Assembly: GCA_023213315.1 (NCBI GenBank)
Contig: JAKCPI010005372.1
Coordinates: 100,618-164,617 of the forward strand
From: Euborellia annulipes
Lineage: Eukaryota; Arthropoda; Insecta; Dermaptera; Anisolabididae
Direction: 5' to 3'
DNA length: 64,000 bases
A model generated the notes under the pieces. It was not told where the DNA came from. It ran no database searches and saw nothing but the letters and a program-made list of their open reading frames with translations. Shown piece after piece: positions 53,027-62,008 of the stretch. Position 1 is the stretch's first letter; every line of letters begins with the position of its first letter. A program made the position numbers and the translations under genes.

Positions 53027-53689
53027 CCTCGATAAAAAATGACATTTTCAGTATGATTAATCACATCTAAATGATTTTCAAATCCTGATATAATAAATAA
53101 AACAACCGGATTGGATTAAATTATTACTTTTCCGGCAAAGTTAAAATGAAGAAATCATTCTGAGCAATCACTCAAGGATGGAAGGAGATTAATTGAATTT
53201 ATTCTAACATCTTTCAAATGGGTTTAAATTTGTTTTGAATGACGTCATATGTTTGGAAGAAATTAAGAACGAATTCGAGCATCTATTTAAACTTTATAAT
53301 AAAAAAAGAAAGCTGATAGAAGGAAATTAACTATTAAATGAATAAGGAAATTCAAATGGATGATGAAAAGAATCGAATTTGCTACAAAATAAGAATCTCC
53401 CTTTCGATTTTTTTTTATCCTCTTTTCTTCTCCCGTTCGTGAAAGAAATAATAAAATCGCAGGAAATAAGCTTATTTAAAAAAAAAAAAGCCGGGTAGAG
53501 ATTTATAGACAAATACTTGATTTTCAATCGAATGATGAATTAATTACATACTTGTAATGGAAATTATTTTGAAGTGCCTCTTGAAATATTTTCAAAATTC
53601 CTTTTTAAATTTACGTTATTGAAGTTTATGTCGAGTATTGTACATTATGAAAATATATAATTTATAAAAACAACGATTGGAAGGAGGTA
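52766..53689. other. AT-rich spacer with (TA)n
   Basis: (TA)n at about 52997-53022. The 53100-53540 part is less repetitive but shows no supported gene; a 66-codon minus frame at 53327-53527 has no recognisable feature. Confidence 0.45.
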
Positions 53690-53867
53690 AAAATATATAA
53701 CTTTGCGTGTTAATATAAAGAGAGAAAGTATTGCATTCATGTTAATAATTCTAGTTAGAGATTTTGAAGGAAATACACGTTTTGAGGTCGACTGAGTTGA
53801 AAAAAGTGTGTCTCTGTTCAAAATAAAGCATGAAGGAAATGAACTACAAAGTTGAAATTTTATCTTC

Positions 53868-54076
53868 TCCTTTCCTAGCCTTATTCCCGCAGTGCGGGGT
53901 CGGAGGAATGGGTTTTTTGAGACCGGAAGAAATAGAACAGACAGGCCGGTCGCATTGAAAATATAGAAGGAAGGGACAGAAATGTAAAGAAAAGAAGGAC
54001 TGACAGTCCCAGCTCGGGTAGCTCGTGGTCGCCATACACGTACCCACAAGATGTAGTAGGCCCCTGAGCATACAAA
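53868..54076 (-). mobile_element. Retroposed segment (LINE 3' end or SINE)
   Basis: A GC-rich block interrupts the HpR sequence TTGAAATTTTAT, part of which is repeated on the other side as CTGAAATTTTGT, a likely target duplication of about 13-15 bp. On the minus strand it ends with a small hairpin CCCCGCACTGCGGG, GAATAAGGCTAGG and GAAAGGAGAAG, a style seen at the 3' ends of some arthropod non-LTR elements and SINEs. Short frames here are not convincing. Confidence 0.55.
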
Positions 54077-54153
54077 ACTGAAATTTTGTATTTAAAATAA
54101 ATATCTTAATGAGGCGTGGAAATAAACTTTTAAATAAAACGGTTACTGATGTA

Positions 54154-54366
54154 CAGTGAAGGACAAAATTAAGTTCCCCCCTGCGTTTTCTACTAGTGAT
54201 TATTTCATTGTTTTTTATAAAAGAAAATAAAAATCTTTAGTGGAAATTTTCTAAGGTTTGAATCATGAAAGTATCCATTAAAAAATATATATATATTTTT
54301 TTTTTAAACAATGAAATAATTACAAGTAGAAAACGCATGGGTGGGACTTAATATTGTCCCTCACTG
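54154..54366. mobile_element. Mariner-type MITE (4246 family)
   Basis: 213 bp, TA on both sides, ends CAGTGAAGGACAAAATTAAG and (inverted) CAGTGAGGGACAATATTAAG. The interior has AACGCATGGGTGG and TGAAATAAT as in the copy at 4246-4456, to which it is very similar. It lies inside an HpR copy. Confidence 0.9.
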
Positions 54367-54387
54367 TACTTTTTCAATTTTATTTTT

Positions 54388-54424
<37 letters not shown>

Positions 54425-54576
54425 ATACTTTGAAAAATAATTTTAACCTCAAAATTCTTTGAAGCACAATTTACTCTTGTACTTTATAGGGAAAATAGGA
54501 AAAATAGTTGCCATGGTAACAAAATATAAATATTTTTTTATTGAATTTTAATGTAATGTGACAAGCATAACTTTCA

Positions 54577-54668
54577 TTATTATGGGAGTTTTTAATTGTA
54601 GACCACATTTTGTATTAATTATTTATTAAAAATATAATCCATAATTAAAAACTCCCATAATAATAATA
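54577..54668. mobile_element. Short palindromic MITE
   Basis: TTATTATGGGAGTTTTTAAT is mirrored by ATTAAAAACTCCCATAAT about 50 bp later, ending in (AAT)n. A half copy is at 36705-36775. Confidence 0.7.
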
Positions 54669-54711
54669 ATAATAATCGAAAAGCTTTAATAAACACAAAT
54701 ACAAATTTCAA

Positions 54712-54764
54712 TTACCGTAAGATAAGAGAAAGTTGTGTGCAGTGCGACCAGTCACACCATTTTT
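54712..54764 (-). repeat. HpR head, one arm
   Basis: GATAAGAGAAAGTTGTGTGC and GTGCGACCAGTCACACCA are one arm of the HpR hairpin. The other arm is absent. Confidence 0.65.
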
Positions 54765-54784
54765 TTTTTTATTCATGTCTTAAT

Positions 54785-54844
54785 GTTGGTTTACGTTTAG
54801 CTCAAAATTTTTTATTTTACCTTTCGGCGGCTAAACGTAAACAC
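54785..54844. repeat. Small inverted repeat between two HpR heads
   Basis: GGTTTACGTTTAGC pairs with GGCTAAACGTAAAC around about 30 bp. Confidence 0.6.
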
Positions 54845-54854
54845 AAAAAGAAAT

Positions 54855-54960
54855 GAATTTAAAAAATCTGGTGTGACTAGGACACAACTTCCTCTTATCT
54901 TACGGTAATTTAAAGTTGTGTTCTGCTTGTGTTATTTATATTTAGTTTCCGGTAAAATTT
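54855..54960 (+). repeat. HpR head region
   Basis: AAATCTGGTGTGACTAGGAC, CTTCCTCTTATCTTACGG and GTTGTGTTCTGCTTGTG, then TTATATTTAGTTTCCGGT. The right arm is partly deleted and the body stops. Confidence 0.7.
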
Positions 54961-55790
54961 AATATAAAAATATTTATTTCAAAATATATATATAGAAGCG
55001 TGAAATAATTATGTTAGTACCAATGTTATTATTTTTTTTTTTTTTTTAGAAAAAGTAAGATCAAAGTTTACAGACTTTATACCTCTTTAATATCTATATT
55101 TATGTATTTAATTATACATTAATTTATTTTCGGCTTATTTAAAATTACTTGGCTTAAATTTAATCGAATAATCTATTTTTATCTGCAATGCTTTAACCTT
55201 ATTAAAGGTCAAAACTTGTTTTAATAATATAATTGAGGCGAAGAAAAGTAATATTTTATGATGAACGTGGTGGTCTCATTATAATTATTTTTTATTTGAT
55301 TATATACCAGTATATAGGACTAGGATATATTAAAAATAATTATCTATAAAATAAAATTGATTTATTTTTAAGCCCTCGCCTTTTGTTCTAAATTATGAAA
55401 ATAAAATTATTATTATTCCATTCCAATTCAATGCCTGCTTAAGGATTTGTTTACATTCATGGAATACACAAATAAAAAGAATACATAAATATTTCTCTAT
55501 ACATTTCCTATGAGAGAAATCGTAACTTTAAGAATTAATAACTCAAAAAATTATAGGAATTTCGGGATGAAAATAATTTTCCTATAATCCCGGGAAGGTC
55601 CTCTTTATGCATAAAAAATTTCATTTCAAAATTCCAACGGGAAATTGCCTAACAGACAGACGGACATTAGCGAATTATATATATACTATAGATTGATTTA
55701 AATAAATATTCATCGGTCCCCCTGGGGTCCTGGACCATACCCCTTAGCCTCTAGATTATCAATATTGATGTCAATACTTTTAAGGTTTGA
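54961..55790. other. AT-rich spacer with possible repeat remnants
   Basis: CAGACAGACGGACATTAGCG at about 55652 and a palindromic GGTCCCCCTGGGGTCC at about 55715 look like old repeat DNA, but no ends or frames are visible. Confidence 0.4.
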
Positions 55791-55799
55791 AGCCTCACA

Positions 55800-56008
55800 C
55801 GAATTAGTCAGTTTTTAAGACACTTCCCGATGAGCTAGAGTTTTGAAATTTGATGTTTATGGGTAATTTTTTATGATAATTAATAATTTTTTAATTGAAC
55901 CAAAATAGGCCAAACTAATGTAGTACTTTATTTGAAGGCTCTCTCGAATTAGTCAATTTTTAAGACCCTTCAGGATGAGTTAGAAATTTGAAATTTGATA
56001 TTTATAAA
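55800..56008 (+). repeat. Direct repeat, period ~146 bp
   Basis: GAATTAGTCAGTTTTTAAGA and TTGAAATTTGATGTTTAT at 55800-55852 recur with changes at 55946-56003. Two units only. Confidence 0.65.
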
Positions 56009-56054
56009 TCAATGTTTTTACTTTCTATTACCTCTATATATATATATATATATA

Positions 56055-56414
56055 TGTGGGATCTTGATTAAGGAGTTTCGGGAAAATAGAAAAAACACTG
56101 AGTCTTCTTGAAACAAATATAATGAGATTTAATTAAAGTAAATAAAAACTGAATATAAAACAATACTGGTTGAATTATTTAAATGAGAACAGAACAATCG
56201 TAAATAAACAAAATAATAACGTGGATGAGATCGTGAAAACGTAGATAATCGTAGAAAAATCGTAAGAGCGTTGAGCAAAACGTGGATATGGCGTGGAATC
56301 GTATTCGTGTGTGTGTGTGGCGTCGTCTTCATCCGTCGTAGTATGCGTGCCGTGGTGCATGCCGGGAGATGACAGCCGTAGGGCTACCAACTTTGGTATT
56401 TTGAAAACCCTACA
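56055..56414 (-). repeat. 3' LTR
   Basis: 360 bp. On the minus strand it starts TGTAGGGTTTTC and ends GATCCCACA. It differs from the other LTR only near 56307-56320, where a (GT)n run replaces GTGTGCTGTGTG. The integrase stop codon lies inside its first bases. The preceding purine tract (AGGATGGGCCGAG) is a weak polypurine-tract candidate. Confidence 0.95.
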
Positions 56415-57528
56415 ACTCGGCCCATCCTGATGTGACCTCGTCCTCGTGGTCGCTGACGTCGCTGGAGCCAGGAACCCAGGGTTTCATGTAGTCAGCTGCC
56501 GTGGAGGTGTACTTTGGACCCTCGCCGTTTCCAACTCGTTCCACGTCGTAACGATCGCAACCTTTGACGGCGGTGACCTTATATGGACCTAAAAACTTAA
56601 TTTTCAATTTACAAAGATTAGCAAATTGCGTTCTCTTAATCGCCACCAAATCTCCTAATTCGTATTTATTGGGAGATTTTCTTCTTTTGTTGAATTGTCG
56701 TTTATTTTCTTCTTGTATCTTTAGAATATTTTCTTTGGCATTTCTTCTCAAATTTTCTCTTTCTTCGTTAAAATTCTTGTAGTATTCTTCTTGAATTATT
56801 TTTTCTAGTTCTTGATCATTCTTTCTTCTTATTTGCGTTCCGAACAGTAGTTCTGAGGGACTTGTGTTTATACTTCTTTGATAGGTTCGGTTCAAAGACA
56901 TTTGGACGGCGTCAACGTGTTTGTACCATTTCGCTTCATCATCATTCATCGTTAATTTTGTTAAGACAGGTATTATTATTCGGTTCACTCGCTCGACCTG
57001 ACCGTTGGAGCGCGGTACGCCGGTAGTGGTATGAATAAGATCAATATTTTCATGACGGCAATATTCGTGAAACATGGTTGAGGTAAACGCTGTACCACGG
57101 TCAGTAATAATTCTTTTTGGATTGCCAAAAATGTTTTTTTGGTTTTCCAATTTTGCGATGACTTCTTGAGTTGTTAGTGTTTTGACGGGATATAGCCAAA
57201 CGAATTTGGTAAACCCATCGACGACAACGAAGAGATACTTGTATCCCTTGTTCGTAGATGTCAGTGGACCAAGATGATCGATGTGGTAGGTACTTAAAGG
57301 CAATTCATCTTTGCTTATAGGATTTAAGAATCCTTCCATTTTTCCTGTCTTTCTTTCAGATAAAATACATGGTATGCAGTTTTTAATGCAATCGTTTATT
57401 TTTCGTGTTAGATCCGGAATCCAAAACTCTCGGAGAACCAGATCGGACGTTTTCTTCGCACCGAAATGACCGTTTTCTTCGTGTAGTTTCTTAATGATGC
57501 TTGATTGCATTTTACTGGGAACTACCAA
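56410..57528 (-). CDS. pol: Integrase region of the gypsy-type element
   Basis: A 372-residue frame; its sense continues upstream without a stop to about 57571, past the RNase H frame, so 57528 (a TTG) is not the true beginning. In order it has: an H-H-C-C zinc-binding domain (H16, H21, C51, C54); the catalytic core with D84, D143 and about E179 (DD35E spacing); a GPY/F module (F-L-G-P-Y near residue 310); and an acidic tail with Y-M-K-P-W. There is no chromodomain. The product would join cDNA to host DNA. It is one frame (-1) away from the long frame upstream. The stop TAG at 56410-56412 is supplied by the 3' LTR. All catalytic residues are present. Confidence 0.92.
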   Translation of the reverse strand: MVVPSKMQSSIIKKLHEENGHFGAKKTSDLVLREFWIPDLTRKINDCIKNCIPCILSERKTGKMEGFLNPISKDELPLSTYHIDHLGPLTSTNKGYKYLFVVVDGFTKFVWLYPVKTLTTQEVIAKLENQKNIFGNPKRIITDRGTAFTSTMFHEYCRHENIDLIHTTTGVPRSNGQVERVNRIIIPVLTKLTMNDDEAKWYKHVDAVQMSLNRTYQRSINTSPSELLFGTQIRRKNDQELEKIIQEEYYKNFNEERENLRRNAKENILKIQEENKRQFNKRRKSPNKYELGDLVAIKRTQFANLCKLKIKFLGPYKVTAVKGCDRYDVERVGNGEGPKYTSTAADYMKPWVPGSSDVSDHEDEVTSGWAEL

Positions 57529-57557
57529 TAGCTCCCTTCCTTCGTGAGACTTGTAGA

Positions 57558-60500
57558 TTAAATTGTTTTTAAAAAATATTCTTTGTGTTGGTGACCATTT
57601 ACAAGAAGGCGATGTATCACCTCCAGGTGTTCGTCCTTTAGTTGAGTCGATTTCACTTCGTCTAAAAATTCATTTTTCGTGATGACCATGACGTTTCTTG
57701 ATAAAGCATCCGCATGCTTCATCTTGATTCCAGGTCGATGTTCGATTTTATAATCAAAATCACTCATTAGCATGACCCATCTTGAAACTCTCGTTGATAA
57801 ATCTTGTTTTTTCACAGTTAACGTGAAGGCGGAACAGTCGGTGACAATCTTGAAATGTATTCCCAGTAAATAAACTCGGAATTTCTTCAGGGCATAAATT
57901 ATGGCTAATACTTCGAGTTCATAGCTACTATATTTGCGTTCGGCGTCTGAGGTTTTATGACTCATATAGTAGATCGGATGATATTCACCTTTATCGTCTT
58001 TCTGCATCAGAATTGCACCAAAGCCGTCAATAGAAGCATCCGTATGCAACTCGGTTTCTGCATTTGGGTCATAAATGCCTAGTACGGGTCTTGAAGACAT
58101 AATTTTTTTAAGATTTTCAAAAGATGCTTTTTGTTTTTCTCCGAAAACAAAAGGAACATTTTTACGTAATAAATCACTAAGTGGCTTTGCTATTAAAGAG
58201 TAATCTTTAATAAATTTTCTAAAATATCCGGTGAGCCCAAGGAAGCTTTGTAATTTCTTGACATTTGTAGGAACCGGAAATTTGATTATAGCTTCGGTTT
58301 TCGATAACGATGGCTTGATTAATCCATTTTCAACGTGATGGCCTAAATATTCAATGTTGCTTTTTAACAATTGACATTTCTTCCAATTTATGTGGAGACC
58401 GTACTCTTCAGCTGTTTTTAAAACAGATTCTAATCTTTCGATTGCTTCTTCGTTATTTCTTGCTAGTACTACGAGATCATCCATATACGTGAGAAGAATT
58501 CCATCTTTAATATAAGTCTTAAAGATGTCATTAATAAATCTTTGAAACATTGATGGAGAGTTACACAGACCAAATGGGGTACGTGTGAACTCATACTGAC
58601 CAGACGGTGTAACGAATGAAGTGTATTTGCGACTATTTTCTTCAATAGGGACGTGATAAAATCCATTTTTGAGATCCAACGTGCTGAATATTCGTGAGCC
58701 ATGGAGTCTATCTAGTTGATCTTCAATTAACGGTAAAGGATACCTGTCCTTTATTATTTTTTCATTTAATTTCCTGTAGTCTTGGCATATGCGAATTTCA
58801 CCACTCTTTTTCTTAACTAGCACGATGGGACTGGCAAAATCCGATCGACTAGGTCGAATCACACCTTCTCGCAACAATATTTCCATTTGTCGGTCAACTT
58901 CAATTTTTTCTTGAAGTGCCAACCTTCTTGGCCTTTGATAGATTGGAATTTCATCTTTTAAAATTATTTTCATCTTTAATGGAGTTTCTTTTGATTTATT
59001 ATCAGGATTATAATTTTTATATAATTGTTCCACTTTATTTTTCACTTCTCGGTTAGTTATGTGACTTAAATCCAGTTCAGGGTCTTCATATTCGATTTTT
59101 AAAACTTGAGCATCAATTTCTTTATTGATAGGCGTAACTGTCATTCCATCCAAGTCCATGTGAATAGTTACATTCTTGAGGAATTCTTGGCCTAACACAA
59201 CTGGTATATTCAAACACTGATCGGGAACAACATGAATTAGTGTGTTCACGATGACATTATCAACTTCTACGTTTACTTGGAAATTTCCCAAGGAGGTTAC
59301 TTTATTATCTCCAATGCCGGATAACGTGATGATCTTCTTATCGAGAGTTATTTGACCTAACTCACAAAAATTGTTGTGTCTTATCAAATTAACATCGCTT
59401 CCCGTGTCCAGTAGCGCTGACATCAAATGTTTTTCTATTGAAACATTTTTCGTGGCTGGATTCGTTTCTCGTTTAATAATCTTGACTTCGTTTATTTCGT
59501 TATTTTTCGTTTTATTTGGACAACTGATTGACTTGTGCCCAAACTGATTACAATTAAAACACTTTAAACCTTTTTCTTTATCCGGACAATTACTTGAAAC
59601 ATGTCTCTTGGAGCCGCAAAAGTAACATCTTATCGTTTTTTCTTCAGGCCTTTTCTTTAACTGATTGATTTCTTCAGGCTTGGTATTTTCTTTATTAAAA
59701 GTTGATTTCTTTTCTCTATCCGTTTCTTTAAATCTTTTCTTATAAGTTTCATATAATTTTATTTTTTCTTTAAATTCTTCAAATGTCTTCGCTCCATATA
59801 AAAGAATTTTATTCGACTGATAATCAGGAATGCCGTCAATAACATATTGAATAATCACACTTGGAGTAAGATTTATTCTACTCGCAATTTCTCGCATCAC
59901 CAGCGTATATTCTTGAATGGTTTCTTCTTTTTTCTTAACTCGAGTCATCAACGTTTTATGGACATCAGCACAGCTAACAGTTTCGGTAAATTCTTTTTTT
60001 AAAACATGCTTTAATTTTTCCCACGATGTGAGACCTCTTTCAGCTTGAATTAACACTTTGGCTAAACCGTCGAGAGATTTTTTGGCAAAAATCAATTTTT
60101 GTACATTATTCCACCCTGTGATTTCAGCCAATTCTTCAAATTCTTCTAACCATTTATTAATGGGATAGCCATCTTTCCCATTAAATTTTCTAATCGATCC
60201 TTCCATATCTCTAAGAGATAAGGAAAATGTGTTGACTTGAGATTTATTTGAAAAAGTTTTATTTTCAATCTTAACATTTTTTCCAGCTTCAACTTCACTC
60301 ACATCTTCATATTCAGATTCATCTTCATCTTCGAATATTTCTTCATCTTCATCTTCGGAGTCATCATCGGGGATTTCTTCATTGTGGCAGAGGAATGATA
60401 AAACATTTTTTCGAAGGACATCTTGAGTTTCAACATATTTAACATTTAAAATAAAAGACAGTGACAACAAGTCTGAGGCTGATAATTTAGTCTTCATTTC

Positions 60501-60683
60501 TTCGTATTTTTTTACATAATCATCTGAATTTTCTTCATATAAAAAGCCTTCAAACGACAAAAGCTTTTTTCTATTTAATCTTGATTCATCAGCGAATATA
60601 ATAGTATAAAGCGGTTTAATTAAATTACTTTTAGCAGAAATAATTCTTTCTTTAATTATCTTTATATCTTTTAAGGCAGGCAT
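57558..60683 (-). CDS. gag-pol: Gag-protease-RT-RNase H polyprotein
   Basis: 1041 residues in one frame, starting at an ATG about 250 nt after the primer-binding site. Residues 1-340 are Gag-like, with an acidic Asp/Glu stretch at about 105-130 and a retrotransposon-Gag region at about 160-320. Two C-X2-C-X4-H-X4-C zinc knuckles lie at 353-366 and 375-388. The protease has D-T-G-S at 425-428. Reverse transcriptase carries D670 and Y-M-D-D at 733-736. RNase H has D882, E922/E924, D949 and H-A-D-A-L near 990. Gag and Pol are fused, unlike elements that use a Gag/Pol frameshift. The frame stops at 57558 just before the integrase, after the run T-TTT-TTA (57570-57576). No other disabling change is seen. 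Confidence 0.95.
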   Translation of the reverse strand: MPALKDIKIIKERIISAKSNLIKPLYTIIFADESRLNRKKLLSFEGFLYEENSDDYVKKYEEMKTKLSASDLLSLSFILNVKYVETQDVLRKNVLSFLCHNEEIPDDDSEDEDEEIFEDEDESEYEDVSEVEAGKNVKIENKTFSNKSQVNTFSLSLRDMEGSIRKFNGKDGYPINKWLEEFEELAEITGWNNVQKLIFAKKSLDGLAKVLIQAERGLTSWEKLKHVLKKEFTETVSCADVHKTLMTRVKKKEETIQEYTLVMREIASRINLTPSVIIQYVIDGIPDYQSNKILLYGAKTFEEFKEKIKLYETYKKRFKETDREKKSTFNKENTKPEEINQLKKRPEEKTIRCYFCGSKRHVSSNCPDKEKGLKCFNCNQFGHKSISCPNKTKNNEINEVKIIKRETNPATKNVSIEKHLMSALLDTGSDVNLIRHNNFCELGQITLDKKIITLSGIGDNKVTSLGNFQVNVEVDNVIVNTLIHVVPDQCLNIPVVLGQEFLKNVTIHMDLDGMTVTPINKEIDAQVLKIEYEDPELDLSHITNREVKNKVEQLYKNYNPDNKSKETPLKMKIILKDEIPIYQRPRRLALQEKIEVDRQMEILLREGVIRPSRSDFASPIVLVKKKSGEIRICQDYRKLNEKIIKDRYPLPLIEDQLDRLHGSRIFSTLDLKNGFYHVPIEENSRKYTSFVTPSGQYEFTRTPFGLCNSPSMFQRFINDIFKTYIKDGILLTYMDDLVVLARNNEEAIERLESVLKTAEEYGLHINWKKCQLLKSNIEYLGHHVENGLIKPSLSKTEAIIKFPVPTNVKKLQSFLGLTGYFRKFIKDYSLIAKPLSDLLRKNVPFVFGEKQKASFENLKKIMSSRPVLGIYDPNAETELHTDASIDGFGAILMQKDDKGEYHPIYYMSHKTSDAERKYSSYELEVLAIIYALKKFRVYLLGIHFKIVTDCSAFTLTVKKQDLSTRVSRWVMLMSDFDYKIEHRPGIKMKHADALSRNVMVITKNEFLDEVKSTQLKDEHLEVIHRLLVNGHQHKEYFLKTI
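57570..57576 (-). promoter_or_regulatory. Possible -1 frameshift site
   Basis: Minus strand T TTT TTA, in register with the codons of the upstream frame, fits the slippery pattern X XXY YYZ. A -1 shift here leads straight into the integrase frame. It could instead be a one-base loss in a homopolymer. No pseudoknot was worked out downstream. Confidence 0.4.
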
Positions 60684-60931
60684 ATTGATAAAATTATATA
60701 ACGACAGAAATCTTGAAAATTCAAACTTGGCGCCCCGTTTAAAACAGCCGGCTGAGGTGTTTCAGGCAATCGTTCATAGGCGGCGCAGATCGTTTTGATG
60801 AACAACGAAAACGATCGAAAAAAATGGCTTCCTTAGCTTTTGAGGCTAGGAGAGTTGAATAAAAAATAGAAGTCTTGATCTGACCTTGAATGCGCTGGAT
60901 TTCTCGATTTTCGTCCGAAAAACTCCTTTTT
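60684..60931 (-). other. Untranslated leader of the LTR element
   Basis: About 250 nt between the primer-binding site and the first ATG. Two runs of AACGATCG-type sequence occur at about 60768-60815. Dimerisation or packaging signals may lie here, but none is evident. Confidence 0.5.
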
Positions 60932-60949
60932 ATCCCGGACGAGCCCCCA
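60932..60949 (-). promoter_or_regulatory. Primer-binding site, tRNA-Pro type
   Basis: The minus strand reads TGGGGGCTCGTCCGGGAT, 18 bases complementary to the 3' end of animal tRNA-Pro including the CCA. It begins 7 nt inside the 5' LTR. The same 18-mer is the well-known tRNA-Pro site of murine leukaemia viruses, which reflects the shared tRNA and not relationship. Confidence 0.9.
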
Positions 60950-60956
60950 AAAATTG

Positions 60957-61311
60957 TGTGGGATCTTGATTAAGGAGTTTCGGGAAAATAGAAAAAACAC
61001 TGAGTCTTCTTGAAACAAATATAATGAGATTTAATTAAAGTAAATAAAAACTGAATATAAAACAATACTGGTTGAATTATTTAAATGAGAACAGAACAAT
61101 CGTAAATAAACAAAATAATAACGTGGATGAGATCGTGAAAACGTAGATAATCGTAGAAAAATCGTAAGAGCGTTGAGCAAAACGTGGATATGGCGTGGAA
61201 TCGTATTCGTGTGCTGTGTGGCGTCGTCTTCATCCGTCGTAGTATGCGTGCCGTGGTGCATGCCGGGAGATGACAGCCGTAGGGCTACCAACTTTGGTAT
61301 TTTGAAAACCC

Positions 61312-61315
<4 letters not shown>
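60957..61315 (-). repeat. 5' LTR
   Basis: 359 bp. It carries the promoter of the element on the minus strand. Identical to the other LTR except at the (GT) stretch near 61210-61222. A TATA-like TTTATATTC lies at about 61055-61063 on the minus strand. Confidence 0.95.
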
Positions 61316-61361
<46 letters not shown>

Positions 61362-61760
61362 AATATATATAGAGAGAAAATATTGGATTCATGTCAAAAA
61401 ATTCGATGTCGAGATCCCCTGGTTTTCGCGACATGGTCTGTCTGTCTTAATATATAAATAATTCAAAAGTCAATTATTTTTTACATGCTCTTTAAAATGT
61501 ATATTCTCATTTTGCTCTCAAAATTGTTTGAAGCACACTTTACTCTTGTACTTCATAAGAAAGGTTTATAAATTTTACATCTTGAATTCTAATATATCGG
61601 TGGAAACTAAATATATCTCGATACAAAAAAAATCTGGTGTGACAAGCACAGAAGACAACTTTCAAGAAAGTTGTGTGCTGTGCGACCAATCACACCAGAT
61701 TTTTTTATACTAAATACTGAAAAGTTTAAAATAAAAATATAATAAAAAAGTTAAAAAAAA

Positions 61761-62008
61761 AATGCTTTTATTTAAATTGAACTAAAAAGATAGAAATAAT
61801 TTCATTTTTGTTGTTAGAATTGTTGAATTATTGACTTAAATAAAAGCGTGGGCGCTTCGAGGGGATTCCGAAGCTGTAAGAAAAAAAAATTCCTCAAGAT
61901 ATCAATGAGTCCACCACGCTTTTATTTTAAGTCATAAATATTCAACAATTTTAAAAACAAAAATGAAATTATTTCTCCATTCTTAGTACAATTTAAATAA
62001 AAGCATTT
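61761..62008. mobile_element. Palindromic MITE, AAATGCTTTTATTTAAATTG ends
   Basis: Arms of about 95 bp are imperfect reverse complements (AATTTCATTTTTGTT, GACTTAAATAAAAGCGTGG). The centre has GGGCGCTTCGAGGGGATTCC. Confidence 0.8.

Larger units (their letters stand above)
53690..54538 (-). repeat. HpR copy with two inserts
   Basis: Minus-strand tail (AAAGAGAGAAAGTATTGCAT), CACGTTTTGAGGTCGACTGA, then a retroposed segment (53868-54076), GAGGCGTGGAAATAAACTTT, a MITE (54154-54366), a (TA)n and finally GTTGCCATGGTAAC (X-box-like). The head is missing. Confidence 0.75.
56055..61315 (-). mobile_element. Ty3/gypsy-type LTR retrotransposon
   Basis: 5.26 kb, bounded by LTRs of 360 and 359 bp that begin TG and end CA. 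The internal part has a tRNA-Pro-type primer-binding site, a Gag-to-RNase H frame and an integrase frame in the order protease, RT, RNase H, integrase that defines Ty3/gypsy rather than Ty1/copia elements. No envelope frame exists. It inserted in a (TA)n tract, so the 4-6-bp duplication cannot be told from the tract itself. The two LTRs differ only in a short GT stretch, so the insertion is recent. Confidence 0.95.
56014..61707 (-). repeat. HpR copy split by the LTR element
   Basis: The left part (TTTTACTTTCTATTACCTCT followed by TA repeats, 56014-56054) and right part (TA repeats, GTTAATATATATAGAGAGAA, GGTTTTCGCGACATGGTCTG, TAGATGCTCT-like region, and the head hairpin AATCTGGTGTGACAAGCACA at about 61632-61706) form one minus-strand copy. 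It has an internal deletion on the right and the whole LTR retrotransposon in its tail. Confidence 0.8.

Noticed and set aside
53645..54075. 134-, 75- and 64-codon minus frames as a gene
   Set aside because: They overlap one another in different phases and span an HpR copy plus a retroposed insert; no domain recognised.
56410..56520. Chromodomain at the integrase C-terminus
   Set aside because: The tail is acidic and short and lacks the aromatic cage residues of a chromodomain.
56055..61315. An envelope gene (endogenous-retrovirus-like element)
   Set aside because: The integrase frame runs into the 3' LTR, leaving no room for an env frame.
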